The position numbers were made by a program, and so were the translations under genes. A stretch of DNA of 64,000 bases, taken from Proteobacteria bacterium 005FR1. GTDB taxonomy: Bacteria > Pseudomonadota > Gammaproteobacteria > Pseudomonadales > Cellvibrionaceae. The stretch spans positions 986,977-1,050,976 of the forward strand of contig WACF01000001.1 in NCBI GenBank assembly GCA_026192395.1, written 5' to 3'. Below are positions 20,651 through 30,034 of the stretch, piece after piece. The notes under the pieces are model-generated. The model saw only the letters and a program-made list of their open reading frames with translations, was not told the DNA's origin and made no database searches. Every line of letters starts with the position of its first letter. Positions within the stretch are counted from its first letter, which is position 1.

Positions 20651-22486
20651 TTATTCCTCCTCCAACATCTCCTTCTTTTTCTTCTCCACTTTCTGCGGCC
20701 TGGTATACAGGCTTATCAAAGTCCAGCCCGGCTCCGGGTGTAGCTCCTTTTCCGCAACGAAAGCATGCAACCAACCCTTGGGACTGATTCCAAACAGCGG
20801 AATGACTTCCGCCCCTTTCTCGATAAGAAAATCATCGAAGTCGAACTCCTCCGAAAGCTTCGTGCTGCGAATTTCCGCTCCCTGAGCCAGCAAGCTGGCC
20901 AACTTGCTGTAAGTTACGTCCTCGCCGAAAAGGGTAAAGCCCCGCTGCTCTGTGGTTATCTTGTGCTTCTCGGAAACACTGGCCTCGGTGCTGGTAAGAA
21001 GCGTATAGACATTTTGCTCGCCGAACTCCGCCTGATAGCGCATCGCAGCCACGGCATTCATGCCGCGCAGCGGCGAAACAGCCAGCAGATTTCCGATTCC
21101 CACCAGGTCGATGTGCTGATCCGCGTAGCCGGACACCGGATTACCATAGAAGGTTTCCAGCCCCTCCATCCGGGCTGCGCGAATATTTTCCCAGCTGGAA
21201 TCCGTAAGCAGGGTTCTGAACTCGTGCTCGTTCAGCGCGCCCGCAAGAGCGCGTGCCACCGGATTCGCACCCACCACCAGAAAGCCCTTCGGCGAAGGCT
21301 CTGCGACCCCCAAGCCCTTGGCAAACAGACGAGCAGTAGCACTTTGCAAAACGACCGTGCCGATAATCACCATGAAGGTCAGCGGCACCAGAATGCCCGC
21401 ATCCGCTTCTCCGTCGATTTGCAGGCGAATTGCAAAAAGGGCGGATACCGCTGCTGCCACGATGCCGCGAGGCGCGATCCAGGACAGCAAAGCTTTCTCC
21501 CGCCAGCTCAGAGGGGACCCGATGGTGGACAGCCACACTGACAAAGGGCGCGCAACGAACTGCATGACCAACAGCAGCCACAGGGGTGTCCAACCAAGCG
21601 CGATGATGCTGTCGAGAGTGACCCGGGCGGCCAGCAAAATGAAGAGGCCCGAGATGAGTACGACCGTGAGATTTTCCTTGAAGTTGAGGATCTCGGCGAT
21701 GCGGATATCTTTTTGATTGGCCAGCCACATGCCCATGATCGTGACCGCCAGCAAGCCGGATTCATGAGCAATGAAATCAGCAAAGCTGAACACGGCGAAC
21801 ACCAGCGACAATGTTGCAAGGTTCAGCAAGTAGTCCGGGATCCAGTGTCTTCGCAAAACGAAGCTCAGGAAAGCGCCACCGGCGACGCCAAAAAGCGTGC
21901 CTGCCACCATTACCTTGATAAAGGTATACAGCCCGTGCCAGTAGCCAGTGGCCTGAGTCTGTGCCGCAATGATTTCAAAGACCACCACCACCAGCAACGC
22001 GCCGATGGGGTCGATGAGAATCCCTTCCCAGCGCAGAATACTGGCAACACTGGCCTTGGGACGTACGGTACGCAGCAAAGGGACGATCACCGTGGGGCCA
22101 GTGACCACGGTCAAGGCACCGAAAAGAATACTCAGCTCCCAGCCAACGTCAAACAGATAGCGCGTCGCTACTGCCACCACGAACCAGGTGACTGCGGCTC
22201 CCAGAGTAACGAGCCGCCGCACCGCCTTGCGCTGCGATCGGATTTCCTCGAAGTTGAGGGTGAGACTGCCCTCGAAGAGAATGATGGCAACCGACAGCGA
22301 AATCAGTGGGAAGAGAAGCTCCCCGAATAGCGCATCGGGGCTAAAGAACCCGAGACCCGGCCCGAGCAGAATGCCGGCGGCGAGGAGAAAAAGAATGGCC
22401 GGCAGTTTAACCCGCCAGGCCAGCCACTGGCAGCCAAAGGCAACCAGTCCGATGACGGAGATGATAATGATTGGAGATTCTTGCAT
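20651..22486 (-). CDS. CPA1-type sodium/proton antiporter with C-terminal TrkA-like domain
   Basis: A 611-residue inner-membrane antiporter. About a dozen hydrophobic helices cover residues 1-400, including GVA-type re-entrant elements and IDPIGALLVVV with the paired acidic site. A cytoplasmic domain with GFLVVGANPVARALA resembles a RCK/TrkA-N nucleotide-binding fold, and the tail ends in lysine- and glutamate-rich sequence. It should exchange Na+ or K+ for protons. The stop codon lies five bases from the heptamer repeat array. Confidence 0.85.
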   Translation of the reverse strand: MQESPIIIISVIGLVAFGCQWLAWRVKLPAILFLLAAGILLGPGLGFFSPDALFGELLFPLISLSVAIILFEGSLTLNFEEIRSQRKAVRRLVTLGAAVTWFVVAVATRYLFDVGWELSILFGALTVVTGPTVIVPLLRTVRPKASVASILRWEGILIDPIGALLVVVVFEIIAAQTQATGYWHGLYTFIKVMVAGTLFGVAGGAFLSFVLRRHWIPDYLLNLATLSLVFAVFSFADFIAHESGLLAVTIMGMWLANQKDIRIAEILNFKENLTVVLISGLFILLAARVTLDSIIALGWTPLWLLLVMQFVARPLSVWLSTIGSPLSWREKALLSWIAPRGIVAAAVSALFAIRLQIDGEADAGILVPLTFMVIIGTVVLQSATARLFAKGLGVAEPSPKGFLVVGANPVARALAGALNEHEFRTLLTDSSWENIRAARMEGLETFYGNPVSGYADQHIDLVGIGNLLAVSPLRGMNAVAAMRYQAEFGEQNVYTLLTSTEASVSEKHKITTEQRGFTLFGEDVTYSKLASLLAQGAEIRSTKLSEEFDFDDFLIEKGAEVIPLFGISPKGWLHAFVAEKELHPEPGWTLISLYTRPQKVEKKKKEMLEEE

Positions 22487-22619
22487 GAACTCGACGCTTT
22501 CCTTACATCAGTCGGGCTCCGCCCTATCGGCGGAAATCGCGACACTTCAGAGCAAGAACCCTTGCCTGGCTGCACATAAAAAGTTGCGCACGAAAAACTG
22601 AGACAGCGAAGCCCCGCAA

Positions 22620-23018
22620 TTATTCCGGAGTCGCAATGCTGAACTGATAGCTTCCGGAATACTTTTCACGGTCATCTGCGAACTGCGCGGTCCAGTGAAC
22701 CGTATAAGTCCCGTTTGGCAGCGGGTACTTGTCGATCTCCGCCATCAGATCATTGGCGCCCATCGTGTGCAGGTGGATGAGCGGAATTTCCCCTTCCGGA
22801 CCTTTCAACTGGAGGCTACTTTGATCCACGTCCGGCAGCTTTGTAAGGAAAACCCGCAGTGAGCGTGGCGAATATTCCATGGTGGCATCCACCGGCGGAT
22901 TGGCTTTGGCGAACACTGCCGATCCATCCTTCGCAGTTCCGCAGGCGGAAACGCTCATCAAGGCAAATGCAAGAACAGTGAACAGAAAAGACTTGTAGTG
23001 ATGCGATTGCATAAACAT
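22620..23018 (-). CDS. CopC-like copper-resistance-domain lipoprotein
   Basis: A roughly 132-residue exported protein. The signal sequence ends in a lipobox-like VSAC, so it is probably lipid-anchored. The mature part (FAKANPPVDATMEYSPRSLRVFL) resembles the CopC/YobA beta-sandwich, with the family's proline- and serine-rich start and the C-terminal YTVHWTAQFADD. Candidate metal ligands are few, so copper binding is uncertain. The start is either 23018 or 23012. It lies just downstream of the finR-like regulator on the same strand. Confidence 0.7.
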   Translation of the reverse strand: MFMQSHHYKSFLFTVLAFALMSVSACGTAKDGSAVFAKANPPVDATMEYSPRSLRVFLTKLPDVDQSSLQLKGPEGEIPLIHLHTMGANDLMAEIDKYPLPNGTYTVHWTAQFADDREKYSGSYQFSIATPE

Positions 23019-23044
23019 AGGCCCTCCGGAAATAGCCACACATC

Positions 23045-23956
23045 TTAAAGCGGTTTAGCCGGCGGGGCCAGCGAAGCCGGGTCACTTCGCAATAGCTGAA
23101 GCCACTTCCGCATCGCCGCACTGCGGTACTTCTGGCGGTGCAGAATCAGATAGAAGCTGCGCGACAGATTGCGCTGCGGCACTGCCAGCGGTACCAGCCG
23201 CCCCTGGGCGAAGGCATCCACCAGCGTGACGCGGGACAGACAACCCAGGCCCATATCCCCTTCCACTGCCCGTTTGATCGCCTCGGTGTGCTGCAGCTCC
23301 AGCATGATCCGCAGTTCCGGCAACAGGTCGTGCATGGCTCGGTCGAAGGCCTGGCGTGTACCGGAGCCCGCTTCCCGCAAAATCCAGCGGGCCTCGCGCA
23401 AATCGCGGTCCACAAGCGTCCCTCGCTTCGCCAGCGGATGACGGGGCGAACAGAAAACCACCAACTCGTCGTCACGCCAGGCCCGGATGTCCAGGTCCGG
23501 ATGGTTCACCTCCCCTTCAATCAGTCCCATGTCCAGATCGTAGCGCAGCACCTTCTGGCTGACGGCGGCCGTATTGGCGACTTCCAGGGTGATCCGGCTG
23601 CCAGGGTTCTCGTCCATGTAGCGCGCGATCAGCGGTACTGCGAGATAGTTGCCGATGCTCAAGGTAGCCCCAACCTTGATCGGCCCTCCTTCCATATGCC
23701 GACCGAGTGTGGATTCCAGCTCCCGGGCGCGCTCAATCAGCTCCTCCGCGCGAGGCTGCAGCACCCGCCCGAAATCGTTGAGCTTCAGGCGCTTGCCGAC
23801 GCGGTCGAATAGCTGTATTTCGAACTGCTGCTCCAGCTCCTTCAGAGCACCGCTGGCGGCGGATTGAGACATGGCCAGACTCTCGGCTGCCTTGCTGAGG
23901 TTCTCGTGGTGAGCCGTGGCCAGGAAGATTTCCAGCTGTCGAAGTGTGTAGCGCAT
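23045..23956 (-). CDS. finR: LysR-type regulator, FinR-like
   Basis: A 303-residue LysR-family regulator: N-terminal winged HTH (LRQLEIFLATAHHENLSKAA with SQSAASGALKELE) and a periplasmic-binding-type effector domain. Divergent placement next to fpr is the conserved FinR arrangement of Pseudomonas, where FinR activates fpr under oxidative stress. The shared intergenic region holds a direct repeat that may be its site. Confidence 0.85.
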   Translation of the reverse strand: MRYTLRQLEIFLATAHHENLSKAAESLAMSQSAASGALKELEQQFEIQLFDRVGKRLKLNDFGRVLQPRAEELIERARELESTLGRHMEGGPIKVGATLSIGNYLAVPLIARYMDENPGSRITLEVANTAAVSQKVLRYDLDMGLIEGEVNHPDLDIRAWRDDELVVFCSPRHPLAKRGTLVDRDLREARWILREAGSGTRQAFDRAMHDLLPELRIMLELQHTEAIKRAVEGDMGLGCLSRVTLVDAFAQGRLVPLAVPQRNLSRSFYLILHRQKYRSAAMRKWLQLLRSDPASLAPPAKPL

Positions 23957-24007
23957 GCCGCGTCCCGCCTCAGCCGTGAGCCTTCATCTCTCACGTTTAT
24001 ATGTTTT

Positions 24008-24030
24008 TCCGAATAATGTTATCCGAATAA
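24008..24030 (+). promoter_or_regulatory. Direct repeat TCCGAATAA in the finR-fpr intergenic region
   Basis: Two copies of TCCGAATAA start 14 bases apart (24008-24016 and 24022-24030) in the AT-rich gap between the divergent finR and fpr genes. Position suggests a regulator binding site, possibly FinR. This is inference. Confidence 0.4.
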
Positions 24031-24207
24031 ACTATTTTACCGATAGGTTGCCCATCAGTATAGTGCGCGCAAGCCATTGAAATGGCGTCTGTTTGCAGCC
24101 ATTTAGCAGGATAGGAACTAAGAACCATATCCGTTTAGAACGGTCTTTGCATACGGGCCGGGTAGATACCCGAACCGCTTCGAGAAGTAGAGGATATCGA
24201 GAAAATT

Positions 24208-24981
24208 ATGAGTCAGTTGCGCGAAGAGACGGTCACCAGCGTTCACCACTGGAACGATACCCTGTTCAGCTTCACCACCACCCGCGATCCGGGCTTCCGC
24301 TTCAAGAACGGTCATTTCACCATGATTGGTCTGCGCGACAACAACAAGCCCCTGCTTCGCGCCTATAGCATCGTCAGCGCCAACTACGAGGAGCAGCTTG
24401 AGTTCTTCAGCATCAAGGTGCCCGATGGCCCGCTGACCTCCAAACTGCAGCACCTGCAGGTAGGCGACCCAGTGCTGGTCAATAGCAAGCCCACCGGCAC
24501 CCTGGTCCTCGACCACCTGCGCCCCGGCCGCAACCTCTACCTGCTCAGCACCGGCACCGGCCTCGCGCCCTTTATGAGCATCATCAAGGACCCGGAAGCC
24601 TACGAGCACTACGAAAAGATCATCCTGGTGCATGGCGTTCGGGAAGTCAGCGAACTCGCCTATGCAGACACCATCACCAATGAATTGCCCAACAACGAAT
24701 TCTTCGGCGACGAGGTGAAACAGAAACTGATTTACTACCCGACCGTCACCCGCGAAGCCTTCCGCAACCAAGGTCGCCTGACCGACCTGATGACCAGTGG
24801 CAAACTCTTCGATGACGTGCGAATCGAGTCGCCCAACCTCGAGCACGACCGCTTCATGCTCTGCGGCAGCCCCGCAATGCTGAAGGATACCACTGCCATT
24901 CTCGACGACTGGGGATTCAAGGAAGCGCGTCAGGGAAATCTAGGGGAGTATGTGATTGAGCGGGCGTTTGTGGAGAAGTAA
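24208..24981 (+). CDS. fpr: Ferredoxin-NADP reductase
   Basis: A 257-residue FAD enzyme shuttling electrons between NADPH and ferredoxin or flavodoxin. LLRAYSIVSANY is the FAD-binding motif, GTGLAPFMSI binds NADP, and the C-terminal YVIERAFVEK is the subclass I bacterial tail. It is transcribed away from finR. The 3' end overlaps the remnant acetyltransferase gene by about 50 bases. Confidence 0.96.
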   Translation: MSQLREETVTSVHHWNDTLFSFTTTRDPGFRFKNGHFTMIGLRDNNKPLLRAYSIVSANYEEQLEFFSIKVPDGPLTSKLQHLQVGDPVLVNSKPTGTLVLDHLRPGRNLYLLSTGTGLAPFMSIIKDPEAYEHYEKIILVHGVREVSELAYADTITNELPNNEFFGDEVKQKLIYYPTVTREAFRNQGRLTDLMTSGKLFDDVRIESPNLEHDRFMLCGSPAMLKDTTAILDDWGFKEARQGNLGEYVIERAFVEK

Positions 24982-25447
24982 CACGTCGCCCATGCCGACC
25001 TGGCAGGGTCGCATTGCACTCTGCCGTCATTGATTTGGCGGCCGCCACTGAGTACAAACCCCATTTTCGATAGACGGGGACCGCCATTGTCGAAGAGCGA
25101 ACCCAAAAGTAGCCGGTATTTCCGCGCTCGAGACATCGCCGCTTGGCGGCGTTCCACAAACGGAAGGCAATGTTCTTCCTCCACGAGGAAGGGCGAACAA
25201 ACAGCTGATCTATCTTTTCGTTATCTCTGATCGTGATTATGCCTTCTATGCGACTATCGGTTTGAAAGCAAAGAGTGAAGTGTCTTTCGCCGCAAATCCG
25301 CGTTTCCATTATCGCCGGCTCATTGATCTGGACGAATCTCGCCCAGCCTCTGTCGTCGAAGTCCAAGTCCTTGTTGCGAGTCGCAGACATCACCACCAGC
25401 TCAGAGATCTCCGCTGCATCTTCGCGTTTAGCTAATCGAATGCTCAT
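24930..25447 (-). pseudogene. GNAT family N-acetyltransferase, frameshifted
   Basis: The ATG at 25447 starts a GNAT domain (SIRLAKREDAAEISELV) that continues through IDQLFVRPSSWRKNIAFRLW, the acetyl-CoA loop. Near 25065 the frame turns to unfamiliar sequence after VPVYRKWG, while the neighbouring frame carries the natural ending GFVLSGGRQINDGRV. Adding one A to the four-A run there would restore one frame, giving YRKMGFVLSGG. It is therefore a recent one-base deletion or a sequencing error in a homopolymer. Confidence 0.75.
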
Positions 25448-25526
25448 GTTCTCGCCATTTGAAGCGCCCGGTGTTTTAGCGAGCACAAGATCCGTCGCCT
25501 GCTGCAGTTTCTTCCGCGGACCCTGA

Positions 25527-25928
25527 TTATTGTCCCGGCGCGCCCTGGTACTGATGATATTCGTCTTGAATCTCATACCAGCAGGCTTTTTGCGCAACAT
25601 ACGCGTGGTACTGCTCGTGCACCTGCGGCTTGGTATCCAAGGTGCCCAAGCGAAGACGCGTGATCTCGGGTAGATCATCCCGCGCGCTGTACAGCGGACT
25701 TCCACATTCAGAACAAAAGACCCTGGCCTTGCCGGGAGTGGCCCTGAACTCCTTCAGGTATTCTTGGCCCCGAATGAAACGCAGGTTGTCAGCCACGACC
25801 GGGGCTACGGCAACGAATGCCGTGCCCTGCCCCTTTTGACATTGCGAGCAATAGCACCTGGAGATCTGATCGATTTCGCCGTCATACTCGTACTGCACTC
25901 GCCCGCATAGGCAGCTTCCTTTGTGCAT
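25527..25928 (-). CDS. GFA (glutathione-dependent formaldehyde-activating-like) family protein
   Basis: A 133-residue zinc protein of the GFA/CENP-V fold. Cysteine clusters GSCLCGRV, RCYCSQCQ and VFCSECGSP provide the two zinc sites. The family includes the Paracoccus glutathione-formaldehyde enzyme, but most members have no proven activity. It lies just upstream of the frameshifted acetyltransferase on the same strand. Confidence 0.85.
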   Translation of the reverse strand: MHKGSCLCGRVQYEYDGEIDQISRCYCSQCQKGQGTAFVAVAPVVADNLRFIRGQEYLKEFRATPGKARVFCSECGSPLYSARDDLPEITRLRLGTLDTKPQVHEQYHAYVAQKACWYEIQDEYHQYQGAPGQ

Positions 25929-26185
25929 TCATTACTCCCTGATTGGGTTCGAGGTTTCAGGCCTTAGCTCGCGCGACTCTGTCGTATAGGCGAAGGCGAA
26001 GCGGCTGTCCAATCGCTGTGCCACCGCACTCTTTGGCTCCCGTTTCAAATCAGTCAGCGCCGCTTTGCCTGGTCTATTTCGCCCGATATGCAAGGCGCGA
26101 TTGAACACCTTGCAGACGAACGTGTTGATCCACCGACAGATGGGAGCGGATTTTCAGCTCCTCCCCTACGGGAGCTCCAAACGCG

Positions 26186-27499
26186 CTAGCCCAGATTGGA
26201 AACAATCGAGATCATCACCCCCGCCGCCACGGCGGAGCCAATCACTCCGGCAACGTTGGGGCCCATGGCGTGCATCAACAGGAAGTTGTGCGGGTCCGCT
26301 TCCAGGCCCATTTTGTTGGAGACTCGTGCGGCCATGGGTACAGCTGATACGCCGGCGGAGCCGATAAGCGGATTGATTTTCTGTTTGCTGACCAGGTTCA
26401 TTAGCTTGGCCATGAGCACGCCCATGGCGGTACCGATGGCGAAGGCGATGATGCCCAGTAGCAGTATGCCGAGAGTCTTCGGATCGAGGAATTTGTCGGA
26501 CGCAAGCTTGGAGCCGACCGACAGGCCCAAGAAGATCGTGGTGATATTGATCAGCGCGTTCTGCGCGGTGCTGCTGAGGCGCTCGACCACACCGCACTCG
26601 CGCATGACGTTGCCGAAGCAAAACATCCCGAGCAGCGGCGCGGCATCGGGCAGAACCAGGGCCACAAGAATCAGCAGCACCAGCGGGAAAACAATCTTTT
26701 CGCGCCTCGACACTTCCCGCAACTGAACCATGCCGATCTTGCGCTCTTCTTCGGTGGTGAGCCACCTCATGATCGGTGGCTGGATCAGCGGCACCAGGGC
26801 CATGTAGGAATAGGCCGCAACCGCGATGGCGCCGAGTAGATCCGGTGCAAGGATGCTGGAGACATAGATCGCGGTTGGACCATCGGCGCCGCCGATGATG
26901 CCGATGGCTGCAGCATCGGCGATGGAGAAGTCCATAACGCCCGCAGCGGAAAGGCCGACGGCACCGAGTACGGTAGCGAATATCCCGAACTGCGCCGCAG
27001 CACCCAGGAACAGCGTCCGAGGATTCGCTAGCAAGGGACCGAAGTCGGTCATGGCACCGACGCCCATGAAGATGATCAGCGGGGCTGCACCGCTGGCAAT
27101 GGCGACCAGATAGAAGTTATAGAGGATACCGTTGCTGAATCCCGCCTGTGCGGCGAGCCGGTTGACAACCTCCTGAACCGACGGTGCGGCACGATCATAG
27201 GCCGCCAGCAGCGCTTTTGCGGAATCCCAGTTGGTCACCTGCAACAGCTCAGCCAGTTGCGCACGTACCGCGTCCCCGCCGAGGAAAACAGCATTCTCCA
27301 CGGCCGAATAGGCAAGACCCGCCCCGGGAACGTTGGCGAGAATCCCACCGAAGCCGATGGGCACCAGCAGCAGTGGTTCAAACTTCTTGTTGACCGCCAG
27401 AAACAGGAGCAGCAGTCCGATCAGAATCATTGCGAACTGCCCGAAGGCCATTTGATTGAGGCCGGTTTCCAGCCACAGGTTGTTCATACTTGCCAGCAT
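26186..27499 (-). CDS. oadB: Oxaloacetate decarboxylase beta chain, sodium pump subunit
   Basis: Inner-membrane subunit that decarboxylates carboxybiotin and pumps Na+ out. The 437 residues contain the signatures [30 protein letters not shown] and the C-terminal [16 protein letters not shown] polar insertion of about 50 residues between helices (around 75-125) matches the long-loop OadB group. It is the last gene of oadG-oadA-oadB on the minus strand. Confidence 0.95.
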   Translation of the reverse strand: MLASMNNLWLETGLNQMAFGQFAMILIGLLLLFLAVNKKFEPLLLVPIGFGGILANVPGAGLAYSAVENAVFLGGDAVRAQLAELLQVTNWDSAKALLAAYDRAAPSVQEVVNRLAAQAGFSNGILYNFYLVAIASGAAPLIIFMGVGAMTDFGPLLANPRTLFLGAAAQFGIFATVLGAVGLSAAGVMDFSIADAAAIGIIGGADGPTAIYVSSILAPDLLGAIAVAAYSYMALVPLIQPPIMRWLTTEEERKIGMVQLREVSRREKIVFPLVLLILVALVLPDAAPLLGMFCFGNVMRECGVVERLSSTAQNALINITTIFLGLSVGSKLASDKFLDPKTLGILLLGIIAFAIGTAMGVLMAKLMNLVSKQKINPLIGSAGVSAVPMAARVSNKMGLEADPHNFLLMHAMGPNVAGVIGSAVAAGVMISIVSNLG

Positions 27500-27555
27500 T
27501 TATTGTTTTCCCGGTGAAATGTTCCGGTGGAGTGTTCCGGTGAGGTTATTCGGTG
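27500..27555 (-). repeat. Imperfect 13-bp repeats between oadA and oadB
   Basis: In the oadA-oadB gap the minus strand shows about three imperfect copies of CACCGGAACA separated by short spacers, immediately before the oadB start. They may affect coupling or translation; no function is known. Confidence 0.5.
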
Positions 27556-27560
27556 GAGGC

Positions 27561-29336
27561 TCACTGCAAGGCAAGCAGCGTATCGCCTACGCTTACCGAG
27601 TCCCCTTCCCGCACCGAGATGGACTGGACGATACCCGCTTTTGGTGCGCTGATGTCTGTTTCCATTTTCATCGCTTCGAGCACAATCAGCTTGTCGCCGG
27701 CTTGCACTGACTGCCCTTCTTTGACAAGCACTCTGAAGATGTTTCCAGCCAGCGGCGCTTTGACGGTTTCCGTTGTCGCGCCTGGTGCGGGCGCTGGAGA
27801 CGCTTGTTCGCCGCCACTCAGTTTTACCAATCCGGTTATGTCCCCACCGTCGCTGACGGTCACGGTATAAGACTGCCCTTCCACGGTGACCGTATACACC
27901 TCTTCACCCTCGGGGGTGGTGACCGCTTCGCGCTCGCCTTCCCGCGGTGCGGGTTCGAATGCATCGGGGTTGCCGCGATTCTTCAAAAATTTCAGTCCGA
28001 TTTGTGGAAACAGCGCATAGGTCAGCACGTCGTCGATCAGCCTGTCACCTTCGGCCAGTCGAATGTTTTCGGCGCGGGCTTTCTCGAGCAGTTCGCTCTT
28101 TAGCTTCTCGACCTCAGGCTCGAGCAGGTCGGCAGGTCGACGCGTGATCGGCTCACCGCCATCGAGTACACGCTGCTGCAAGTCCCTGTTTACTGCGGCC
28201 GGTGTGCTGCCGTATTCGCCTTTGAGAATCGCCGCGGTTTCCCTGGTGATGGACTTGTAGCGTTCACCCGACAAGACGTTGATGACCGACTGTGTCCCCA
28301 CGATCTGCGAGGTGGGGGTTACCAGCGGAATCATGCCCAGGTCTTCACGCACGCGGGGGATTTCCGCAAGCACTTCGTCCATTCGATCTTCAGCGCCCTG
28401 TTCGCGCAGTTGGTTTTCCATATTGGTAAGCATGCCGCCGGGCACCTGGGCCACCAGGATGCGCGAATCCACTCCTCTTAGAGAGCCCTCGAACTTCGCG
28501 TATTTCTTTCGCACTTTTCGGAAGTAAGCGGCGATGGATTCCAGCAACTTGATATCGAGACCCGTGTCGCGCTCAGTCCCTTCCAGCGCGGCAACGATGG
28601 ATTCGGTGGGACTGTGTCCGTAGGTCATGGACATGGAGGAAATTGCGGTATCGACGTTGTCGATTCCTGCTTCGATGCATTTCAGATAGGTGGCTGTGGA
28701 CAGACCCGTAGTGGCGTGGCATTGAATGTGAACCGGGATGCTGCAGGTGGCTTTCAGTCTGCTTACCAGTTCGAAACCGTCATAGGGCTTCAGCAGCCCC
28801 GCCATATCCTTGATGCAAATGGAGTCCGCCCCCATCTGCTCGATCACCTTGCCCTGCTCTACCCACTTGTCGATAGTGTGAACCGGGCTGATTGTGTAAG
28901 AGATCGTTCCCTGCGCGTGCTTGCCCACTTTCTTTACTGCGGCCAGTGCGGTCTCGATGTTGCGCATGTCGTTCATCGCATCAAACACGCGGAACACATC
29001 CACACCATTAGCCGCTGCGCGTTCGACAAAACGCTCCACCACGTCGTCGGCATAGTGCCGGTAGCCGAGGATATTCTGGCCGCGAAACAGCATTTGCATT
29101 GGCGTATTGGGCATCGCCTTTTTCAGTTCGCGAATGCGCTCCCAGGGATCTTCACCAAGATAACGGATACAGGCGTCGAAAGTGGCGCCACCCCAGGTCT
29201 CCAGGGACCAGTAACCCACCTGGTCGAGCTTTTCCGCGATGGGCAGCATGTCATCGAGGCGCATCCGTGTTGCGAACAGTGATTGATGCGCATCGCGCAA
29301 GACAACGTCGGTGATGCCTAATGGTTTCTTATTCAT
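27561..29336 (-). CDS. oadA: Oxaloacetate decarboxylase alpha chain
   Basis: Cytoplasmic carboxyltransferase subunit that moves CO2 from oxaloacetate to biotin. The 591 residues show the N-terminal carboxyltransferase domain ([16 protein letters not shown]; metal-site HIQCHATTG), a PYC-OADA linker, and a C-terminal biotinyl domain with the biotinylated lysine in LEAMKMET. It is the middle gene of the oad operon. Confidence 0.96.
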   Translation of the reverse strand: MNKKPLGITDVVLRDAHQSLFATRMRLDDMLPIAEKLDQVGYWSLETWGGATFDACIRYLGEDPWERIRELKKAMPNTPMQMLFRGQNILGYRHYADDVVERFVERAAANGVDVFRVFDAMNDMRNIETALAAVKKVGKHAQGTISYTISPVHTIDKWVEQGKVIEQMGADSICIKDMAGLLKPYDGFELVSRLKATCSIPVHIQCHATTGLSTATYLKCIEAGIDNVDTAISSMSMTYGHSPTESIVAALEGTERDTGLDIKLLESIAAYFRKVRKKYAKFEGSLRGVDSRILVAQVPGGMLTNMENQLREQGAEDRMDEVLAEIPRVREDLGMIPLVTPTSQIVGTQSVINVLSGERYKSITRETAAILKGEYGSTPAAVNRDLQQRVLDGGEPITRRPADLLEPEVEKLKSELLEKARAENIRLAEGDRLIDDVLTYALFPQIGLKFLKNRGNPDAFEPAPREGEREAVTTPEGEEVYTVTVEGQSYTVTVSDGGDITGLVKLSGGEQASPAPAPGATTETVKAPLAGNIFRVLVKEGQSVQAGDKLIVLEAMKMETDISAPKAGIVQSISVREGDSVSVGDTLLALQ

Positions 29337-29431
29337 GGCTCTACCTTCACTTGCAGGAATCCGCGGCGAACAGCGTCAGCGCGGATAGAATTTTATTTTT
29401 ACCGCAACGGGATTGGGAGCTGTTGCGCTTA

Positions 29432-29689
29432 TTAACGTTGGTTATGTTTGCTGCGATGCTCTTCGACAGCAGCTTTCAGGATATTCAGCAAACGCGCGTC
29501 CGGTTGAGTTGTCGCGGAGGATATCGGGGGAGCTTTGACAGGAGGTTCAGGGTGCGGCTCGGGAAAATAGCGCATGACGAGCGCCGACATGAAGGACGTG
29601 GCGAAGACAAGCAGCGTCAGAAACACGAAAACCACGCCCATGCCTAACAGCATCAGGTTGATGCCTTGTGAAATCAATTCGTTCTGCAT
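29432..29689 (-). CDS. oadG: Oxaloacetate decarboxylase gamma chain
   Basis: An 85-residue single-pass membrane protein (LMLLGMGVVFVFLTLLVFAT) with a proline-rich C-terminus, the usual anchor that holds the alpha chain to the beta chain. It is the first gene of the oad operon. Confidence 0.9.
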   Translation of the reverse strand: MQNELISQGINLMLLGMGVVFVFLTLLVFATSFMSALVMRYFPEPHPEPPVKAPPISSATTQPDARLLNILKAAVEEHRSKHNQR

Positions 29690-30034
29690 GAAAGTTGTAC
29701 TCTCAAGTGATCACCATCCGTCGCGCGCCTTTGAGCGCGTGAGGCGTGAATGCGCTGACTTGTGGTCAGCGCATTTGAGTCCGGTGAAAAAGGCCACACA
29801 ATGTAACTGGATTGCTATAAGCCCGCAACTTTCAACGGGATATTGCAGGCTGGATACTCGGTTGTTGACCACGCGGCTTTCGTCTACATGGATCACGACC
29901 ATCCATAAAGTATCCCCGCCACAAGTATTCGCTGCTGACTGAGGGAGAAGAGACGCCATGCAGCACGAACGAACAAAATTTAGCCGCGTCGTGGTAAGCT
30001 TCGTCCCTGCTTTATCAACTGTGAGGACAGAAGA
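29690..30034. other. Divergent intergenic region between oadG and ggt, with inverted repeat
   Basis: About 345 bases holding the divergent promoters of the oad operon and ggt. A perfect 11-base-pair stem (AATGCGCTGAC / GTCAGCGCATT, 29748-29774, five-base loop) lies about 60 bases upstream of oadG. It lacks a T-run and may be an operator or RNA structure. No further gene is seen. Confidence 0.5.
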
